DNA of 46,587 bases from positions 1-46,587 of the forward strand of contig JABWCN010000035.1 in NCBI GenBank assembly GCA_013359135.1. Direction: 5' to 3'. A program made the translations under genes and the position numbers. The notes beneath the pieces were generated by a model. The model searched no databases. It was given only the letters and a program-made list of their open reading frames with translations, and was not told where the DNA came from. The stretch is from Pseudobdellovibrionaceae bacterium (GTDB lineage Bacteria > Bdellovibrionota > Bdellovibrionia > Bdellovibrionales > Bdellovibrionaceae). Each line of letters begins with the position of its first letter. Positions within the stretch are counted from its first letter, which is position 1. This document shows positions 42,528 through 46,587 of the stretch, one piece after another.

Positions 42528-42923
42528 TTAAATATGTTGATGTAAGTGGTAAGTTAAAACACCAAAGATTTGAAAATCATCTTCCTTCGAAATAAAAATA
42601 GGTTTGTATTTTGGATTCGCAGGGAGAAGTACAGGAGCTCCGTTTTGATATGAGAGTTTTTTTAAAGTAAATTCGCCGTTAAGTGAAGCTACCACCACAT
42701 GACCAGAAACAGCGAAGATAGAACGATCGATAACTAAAATATCTCTAGGGAAAATACCTGCACCTATCATTGAGTCTCCTTTGGCTCGCATAAAAAAAGT
42801 GGCCGAAGGTTTTTTTACAACCAATTCATGAAGGTTTAATCCTGGCTCTAGATAGTCGGTAGCTGGGGAGGGAAAACCACAGGAAATTTCACCTAAAAAA
42901 ACGATACTAGATGTTTTTTGCAA
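42528..42923 (-). CDS. umuD: UmuD-like self-cleaving S24 peptidase
   Basis: A 131-aa LexA/UmuD-type protein. The cleavage site is C15-G16 (ISCGFPSPATDYLEPGL), the nucleophile S51 (AKGDSMIGAGI) and the general base K88 (GEFTLKKL). It begins at a TTG (42923-42921) with an AGAGG ribosome-binding site; no ATG is available before the catalytic domain. RecA-stimulated self-cleavage activates Pol V. It is the first gene of umuDC, transcribed from the promoter at 42961-42988. Confidence 0.93.
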   Translation of the reverse strand: MQKTSSIVFLGEISCGFPSPATDYLEPGLNLHELVVKKPSATFFMRAKGDSMIGAGIFPRDILVIDRSIFAVSGHVVVASLNGEFTLKKLSYQNGAPVLLPANPKYKPIFISKEDDFQIFGVLTYHLHQHI

Positions 42924-42945
42924 AGGAACCTCTTTGAAGAAAAAA

Positions 42946-43014
42946 GATGATTACTTGATGATTACATTGAGGATAAGGTTTTTGTCAATAAATATGTAAA
43001 TTATGTGTAAATTA
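42946..43014 (-). promoter_or_regulatory. umuDC promoter with two sets of 11-bp-period direct repeats
   Basis: On the minus strand, TTGACA (42988 to 42983), a 16-bp spacer and TGTAAT (42966 to 42961) form a near-consensus promoter. Plus-strand GATGATTAC(T/A)T occurs twice in tandem (42946-42967), overlapping the -10 and start. TGTAAATTA occurs twice (42995-43003, 43006-43014) just upstream of the -35. Both have an 11-bp repeat period. No obvious LexA palindrome was found. Confidence 0.6.
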
Positions 43015-43078
43015 AAATTTTAGCCAAAATTAAAAAATTATAGATGATAGTAAGAAAACACATTATCTTTTTAAAATT

Positions 43079-43789
43079 ATGTGCGCTCAGTTTGCTTTAA
43101 AAATAAAAATGAAAGAGTTAATAAAAAAAGAAATCAGAGTACCTGAAGGGATAGTGGCCATTGAGGAGCGGTACTTACCTTATCAAAAAGCTCCGGTCAT
43201 AGCCAGAAATTATCATCGTGGTGGAATTCTTCAATTATCACCAATGTCATTCTCCTTAGTTCCAAGCTGGTCACAAGAGGAAAAGGTTAAATTTGCTACA
43301 CATAACGCACGTATTGAAACAGTTACTCAAAAGCCGACATGGAAAAATGCCTTTATTAATCAACATTGTTTGGTACCAATGTCCGCTTTTTTTGAGTCGG
43401 TGTATGAGGGCCCGGAAGCTGGTAATATGATTTCTTTTGAGAGAACGATAAAGTCACCAACAAAGCAAGAAGCAGAGGCTGAGGAGGGGGAAGATTCTGT
43501 ACTATATGCTGCAGGAATTTTTGATCTTTGGAAGGATCCATTAAATCAAAAAGCAAGTCTATTTTCCTTTGCTATTTTAACAACAGAGCCTAGTGATTAT
43601 ATCAAAGAACATGGACATGACAGATCTCCTTTATTTTTAGATTTCGAAAATGGTAAAACTTGGATAGGAATGGTGGATTCACCACAAAATATGGTGGATT
43701 TTTTATTAACTCATAAAACGACACCAGCATTAAATGTGAAAATAGAGCGTCCCTTGAAAGTAGGATGGGAAAATAAAAAATCGCTCTGA
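43079..43789 (+). CDS. SRAP/HMCES-family abasic-site DNA-protein crosslinking protein
   Basis: A 236-aa protein of the SOS-response-associated peptidase (YedK/HMCES) family. The catalytic Cys is at position 2 (MCAQFALKI), exposed after Met removal. Other active-site segments are HNARIETVTQKPTWKNAF, CLVPMSAFFESV and EHGHDRSPLFLDF. It forms a thiazolidine with abasic sites in single-stranded DNA. An acidic insert (KQEAEAEEGED) lies in the middle. It is divergent from umuDC and shares a 155-nt regulatory region, so both probably respond to DNA damage. No ribosome-binding site is evident. Confidence 0.93.
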   Translation: MCAQFALKIKMKELIKKEIRVPEGIVAIEERYLPYQKAPVIARNYHRGGILQLSPMSFSLVPSWSQEEKVKFATHNARIETVTQKPTWKNAFINQHCLVPMSAFFESVYEGPEAGNMISFERTIKSPTKQEAEAEEGEDSVLYAAGIFDLWKDPLNQKASLFSFAILTTEPSDYIKEHGHDRSPLFLDFENGKTWIGMVDSPQNMVDFLLTHKTTPALNVKIERPLKVGWENKKSL

Positions 43790-43810
43790 TATAACAAAGC
43801 TTAATTGTAA

Positions 43811-44344
43811 TTAACTAAGAGGTTTTGGTACCATTATTAAGTCTAGTGAACTAGGCCCTAAGTGTAAAAGTAAAGCTTGCTTTGTATTCCAGTTAAAAGA
43901 GTGAGAGGTTATAGTGGAGTTTTTAAAAGAGTTTAGTTGCTCACATTGAATTACGACAGCCCAAAGTGGATATTTTTTTCTTATTTTTAAAAAAAGTTGT
44001 AACTCAGATTCTGGCATAGCTTCATCAAGCAAAGAAATAATTTCAGTTGAAGAGTTTGGATGATCTACATTTTTAATTTGAAGTCGTGGTGTGCTAAAAA
44101 AAGGAGAAAAATCTTTATGTTTTTGATTTGAAAGATAAAGAACTTCATCATGTATTTCTCGAAACTCAAGACAAGAAAAATGGCAATCTTTGAACTGTAG
44201 GTAGGTAAATTCACTAGAGAATGGGATGAGATATTGAATATAGCCTCGTTCTTTGATCAAATCATTCGTTATCAAGGTGAATCCCAAAGAAGAGAGCTGT
44301 TGAATAAAGCCATGGGTGAAAGTGTAACTAACAAGAGAGTTCAT
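43811..44344 (-). CDS. Protein of unknown function
   Basis: A 177-aa soluble protein with no signal peptide and no recognised domain. It begins MNSLVSYTFTHGFIQQLSSL and has a few cysteines in KDCHFSCLEF. The beta/alpha pattern LWAVVIQCEQLNSF is not diagnostic. It is convergent with the SRAP gene (gap 21 nt) and divergent from the terminase-like gene. It is not obviously part of either unit. Coding is supported by length, normal composition and a fitting gap in gene layout. Confidence 0.55.
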   Translation of the reverse strand: MNSLVSYTFTHGFIQQLSSLGFTLITNDLIKERGYIQYLIPFSSEFTYLQFKDCHFSCLEFREIHDEVLYLSNQKHKDFSPFFSTPRLQIKNVDHPNSSTEIISLLDEAMPESELQLFLKIRKKYPLWAVVIQCEQLNSFKNSTITSHSFNWNTKQALLLHLGPSSLDLIMVPKPLS

Positions 44345-44454
44345 AAAGCAACCTACTGTGAGTGGTGTTGGATATAATTTTAAATCTTAATCAGATATAC
44401 TGGCAATCAAAAATAACATTTAAATCTTTAAATAACTGGAGTAGTATTATCTTC

Positions 44455-44778
44455 ATGAGAATAAGACAAATGGGGTTTTCCTCTAGATTAAAAGCCCACA
44501 GGCATTTACTAACTCTTGAAACATTAAAATTTATTGTGGAGTTTTTAAAAGATAACAATGCAAAGCAAGCAGCATTTCGCTCTGGTATTCCAGAAACTTA
44601 TGCTGCAAGACAAGGTCAGTGGTTGAAAAAGCATCCTATGGTCAAGCTAGCTTTAGAAAAAGACATAGATGAACAAGATAAAAAAAAACTTGAGAGAAAT
44701 TTAAATGAAATTAATAAATTGATGGAACAAAGTAAACAAATTCTAGGATTGGAAGACTTAGAAACGGGACAACTATGA
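44455..44778 (+). CDS. Small protein resembling phage terminase small subunit (Terminase_2-like HTH)
   Basis: About 108 aa from ATG 44455 (the frame is open from GTG 44362; ATG 44470 is also possible, and none has a strong ribosome-binding site). The segment RHLLTLETLKFIVEFLKDNN then AKQAAFRSGIPETYAARQGQ followed by WLKKHPMVKLAL matches the layout of terminase small subunits (helix-turn-helix with N-A-x-Q-A-A-x-x-A-G and a later x-P-x-V). The C-terminus is charged and coiled-coil-like. No other phage gene is near, and it overlaps the ABC ATPase gene by 4 nt, so it may be a domesticated DNA-binding or adaptor protein. Confidence 0.6.
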   Translation: MRIRQMGFSSRLKAHRHLLTLETLKFIVEFLKDNNAKQAAFRSGIPETYAARQGQWLKKHPMVKLALEKDIDEQDKKKLERNLNEINKLMEQSKQILGLEDLETGQL

Positions 44779-45542
44779 ACGCCGCATTGATTGAGTGTAA
44801 AGATGTGACCATTGAACTTGGTGGTGAAGTCATTCTTAAAGATGTGAATTTATCGATTTATCAGGGTGAAACTGTGGTGTTGATAGGAACTAGCGGTGGA
44901 GGTAAATCGGTACTCTTAAAAACCTTAGCAGGACTGATCAATCCAGTTCAAGGTTATGTGACCTGTTGGGGTAAAAAATGGACAGAACTATCGGTAATTG
45001 GTAAACATGACCTGTACAGTCATGTGGGTATGCAGTTTCAAAAAAGTGCTTTATTTGATGAGCTTTCAGTTATTGAAAATGTAGCATATCCATTAAGAGA
45101 ACATACGCGAATGAGTGAGGACGAAATTCAAGCTCGTGCTCTTGAGTGTCTAAAGCAGGTGAGTCTTGAAAAAGCTAGGAATATGGAAACATATGACCTT
45201 TCTGGGGGAATGAAAATTAGATTAGGAGTTGCTAGATCTATTGCATTGAAGCCCGAGATTTTATTTTTAGATGACCCTACGGCAGGTCTTGATCCAGTGA
45301 ATTCAGATGAAATGGCAGAACTCCTTCTGAATATAAAAAAAAATATAAATTCAACAATGATCATTGTGACCCATGATATTTCTAGAGCCTATCAGTTGGC
45401 AGGAAGAATTTTCCTTATAGGCAATAGAATGGTTAAGGAAACTGGATCTGCTCAGCAAACCAGAGACAGCAAAGATCCCAGTGTACAGCAATTTATTCAT
45501 GGTTGGTTAAAAGGTCCGCTCACTGATGGTAATCAAAATTAG
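44775..45542 (+). CDS. MlaF-like ABC transporter ATP-binding protein
   Basis: A 255-aa ABC ATPase: Walker A GTSGGGKSVLLKTLAG, Q-loop MQFQKSALFDELSVIENVAY, signature YDLSGGMKIRLGVARSIALK, Walker B ILFLDDPTAGLDPV and H-switch IIVTHD. The ENVAYPLREHT stretch is characteristic of MlaF-type ATPases of the phospholipid-trafficking family. The permease (MlaE-type) is not in the window; the partner is elsewhere. It is coupled by a 4-nt overlap to the terminase-like gene, which is an unusual partner. Confidence 0.9.
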   Translation: MNAALIECKDVTIELGGEVILKDVNLSIYQGETVVLIGTSGGGKSVLLKTLAGLINPVQGYVTCWGKKWTELSVIGKHDLYSHVGMQFQKSALFDELSVIENVAYPLREHTRMSEDEIQARALECLKQVSLEKARNMETYDLSGGMKIRLGVARSIALKPEILFLDDPTAGLDPVNSDEMAELLLNIKKNINSTMIIVTHDISRAYQLAGRIFLIGNRMVKETGSAQQTRDSKDPSVQQFIHGWLKGPLTDGNQN

Positions 45543-45579
45543 CTATTGCGATCATTATCTTTAAAAGATATATAGGGTC

Positions 45580-46428
45580 ATGATTAAAATTGGTGATTAC
45601 AATAGATTAAAAATTGCAAGAAAATCAGATTTTGGCCTTTTTCTACAAACTCAAGAATTAGTTCAGGATTTTGGACAAGACATTTTACTTCCTAAAAGAT
45701 TTGTCACGCCAGAAATGGAAGTGGGAAGCGAGATCGAAGTTTTTATTTCCTATGATTCTGAAGATAGATTAGTAGCTACATTGGAGAAACCATTTGCCAA
45801 GATTGGAGAATTTGCGGTTCTTGAAGTTCATAGTGTCAATCAAATTGGAGCCTTTTTAAGTTGGGGTTTGAGCAAAGATTTATTTTTACCTTATTCCGAA
45901 TTTTTGTGGGATGTTAAATCTGGGGAAAAGGTGGTTGTCTATATTTATCTAGATAAAACTCAGCGAATTGCGGCTACAATGAGAGTCGAGAAAAGGTTGA
46001 AAAAAGTTGTTGAAAAAGAAGAGTATAAGATCAACCAAATGGTTGATCTTATACTTATTGATCGAACTCAGCTTGGCTATAAGGCGATCGTGAATCAAAA
46101 ACATCTTGGTATGCTTTATACTAACCAGGTTTTTCAAAAATTGACTTATGGGCAAAAATTTTCCGGTTATATCGGAAAAATAAGGGATGATGGTAAACTG
46201 GATCTTTTGATGCAATCGATGGGACATCATGGTGCAGATGATATTGGACCTAAAATTTTAGAGTTATTGAAAAATAATAACGGTTTTTATCCTTTGACTG
46301 ATAAAACTGAACCAGATGAAATTTATCGACTTTTTGGAGTGAGTAAGAAAAAATTCAAAATTGCCTTAGGACAATTATACAAAAACCGTCAGATTAAAAT
46401 TGAAGATAACGGAATCAAAATAGTTTGA
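45580..46428 (+). CDS. CvfB-like S1-domain RNA-binding protein
   Basis: A 282-aa protein with the YitL/CvfB layout. It has S1-like OB folds (KIGDYNRLKIARKSDFGLFL; ILLPKRFVTPEMEVGSEIEV; a second unit GAFLSWGLSKDLFLPYSEF; and a third GYKAIVNQKHLGMLYTNQVF). A C-terminal winged-helix domain follows, in the region GFYPLTDKTEPDEIYRLFGV and KFKIALGQLYKNRQIKIED. Family members affect virulence and RNA stability in Gram-positives, but their exact role is unsettled. It follows the ATPase by 37 nt on the same strand. Confidence 0.88.
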   Translation: MIKIGDYNRLKIARKSDFGLFLQTQELVQDFGQDILLPKRFVTPEMEVGSEIEVFISYDSEDRLVATLEKPFAKIGEFAVLEVHSVNQIGAFLSWGLSKDLFLPYSEFLWDVKSGEKVVVYIYLDKTQRIAATMRVEKRLKKVVEKEEYKINQMVDLILIDRTQLGYKAIVNQKHLGMLYTNQVFQKLTYGQKFSGYIGKIRDDGKLDLLMQSMGHHGADDIGPKILELLKNNNGFYPLTDKTEPDEIYRLFGVSKKKFKIALGQLYKNRQIKIEDNGIKIV

Positions 46429-46587
46429 AAAGATGTTAAAAATGAGACTGATTTTGAATTTTTGTAGTGCTAGCTAATTTTTGTGATAATTTGTAGAAGT
46501 TGGGATTTGATCTGACAGTTGCCCTTTTGTTTTGCAAAGTTAAATTGTCTGTCAGTTCAAGTTCTGGCTAAGGTTTTTTTCTTCCCA

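Noticed and set aside
44455-44778. Possible prophage signalled by a terminase-like gene
   Set aside because: No large terminase, portal, capsid or integrase gene, and no attachment-site repeat, is visible nearby. One HTH gene is not enough.
46512-46555. Inverted repeat CTGACAG…CTGTCAG near the right edge
   Set aside because: Seven-bp arms with a 30-nt spacer are expected by chance, and there is no T run or gene context.
1-46587. CRISPR arrays, tRNA or rRNA genes, insertion sequences
   Set aside because: No regularly spaced direct repeats, cloverleaf-like segments, rRNA-like sequence or transposase frames were recognised by eye. A covariance-model scan would be the decisive check.

Overview
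The window is AT-rich chromosomal DNA from a Gram-negative bacterium. It most resembles the Bdellovibrio/Bacteriovorax group (Bdellovibrionota). The evidence is two TIGR02147/DUF4423-type regulators, an unusual number of small or mid-sized exported proteins of unknown function (one with a GGNGGD-type mature N-terminus), an exported subtilase, an outer-membrane barrel, and housekeeping genes of proteobacterial type. The taxonomic call is inference from gene content; there is no rRNA. I found no rRNA, tRNA, CRISPR array, insertion sequence or complete prophage.

Layout. (1) 1-8037: a complete kdpFABC-kdpDE potassium-uptake operon on the minus strand, including a 27-codon kdpF with a TTG start. 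It lies convergent to the decayed C-terminus of a chemotaxis-receptor-like gene. (2) 8145-10359: a possible tiny-ORF pair and two exported proteins, one with a likely CHAP/NlpC-P60-like cysteine domain. (3) 10354-14117: a tightly packed minus-strand operon nrdR-nusB-(unknown)-(unknown)-ppsR-like kinase/pyrophosphorylase-(membrane protein). (4) 14276-17996: an outer-membrane protein, an RsmB/Nop2-type RNA m5C methyltransferase and two exported proteins. (5) 18073-23375: rarA, then a module of a haem-oxygenase-like diiron protein overlapping a FeeM/LuxI-like GNAT acyltransferase, preceded by a multi-TM histidine kinase and a divergent SAM methyltransferase. (6) 23342-26013: a thiol/sulfur-stress block (thioredoxin, OsmC, TlpA-like thioredoxin, divergent ArsR, TauE/SafE exporter) with an operator-like palindrome. 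(7) 26238-29844: MaoC-PTA fusion, acetate kinase and a KirBac K+ channel whose ribosome-binding site lies inside the acetate-kinase terminator stem. (8) 29999-41198: an island of mostly exported proteins bracketed by two TIGR02147 regulators, including an apparently frameshifted nucleoside-phosphorylase-like gene, an App1-like phosphatase, and a subtilase without a propeptide next to a large exported partner. (9) 41213-43789: umuDC divergent from an SRAP/HMCES gene. (10) 43811-46428: an unknown gene, a terminase-small-subunit-like protein coupled to an MlaF-like ABC ATPase, and a CvfB-like S1 protein.

Connections. Potassium import (KdpFABC under KdpDE) and a KirBac channel occur in the same 30 kb. 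Acetyl-phosphate/acetate metabolism is co-transcribed as a pair. The DNA-damage genes rarA, umuDC and SRAP are present but not all clustered. The best candidates for something undescribed are the diiron-oxygenase/acyltransferase pair near a membrane kinase, the propeptide-less subtilase with its adjacent exported partner, and the hairpin that combines a terminator with a sequestered ribosome-binding site.
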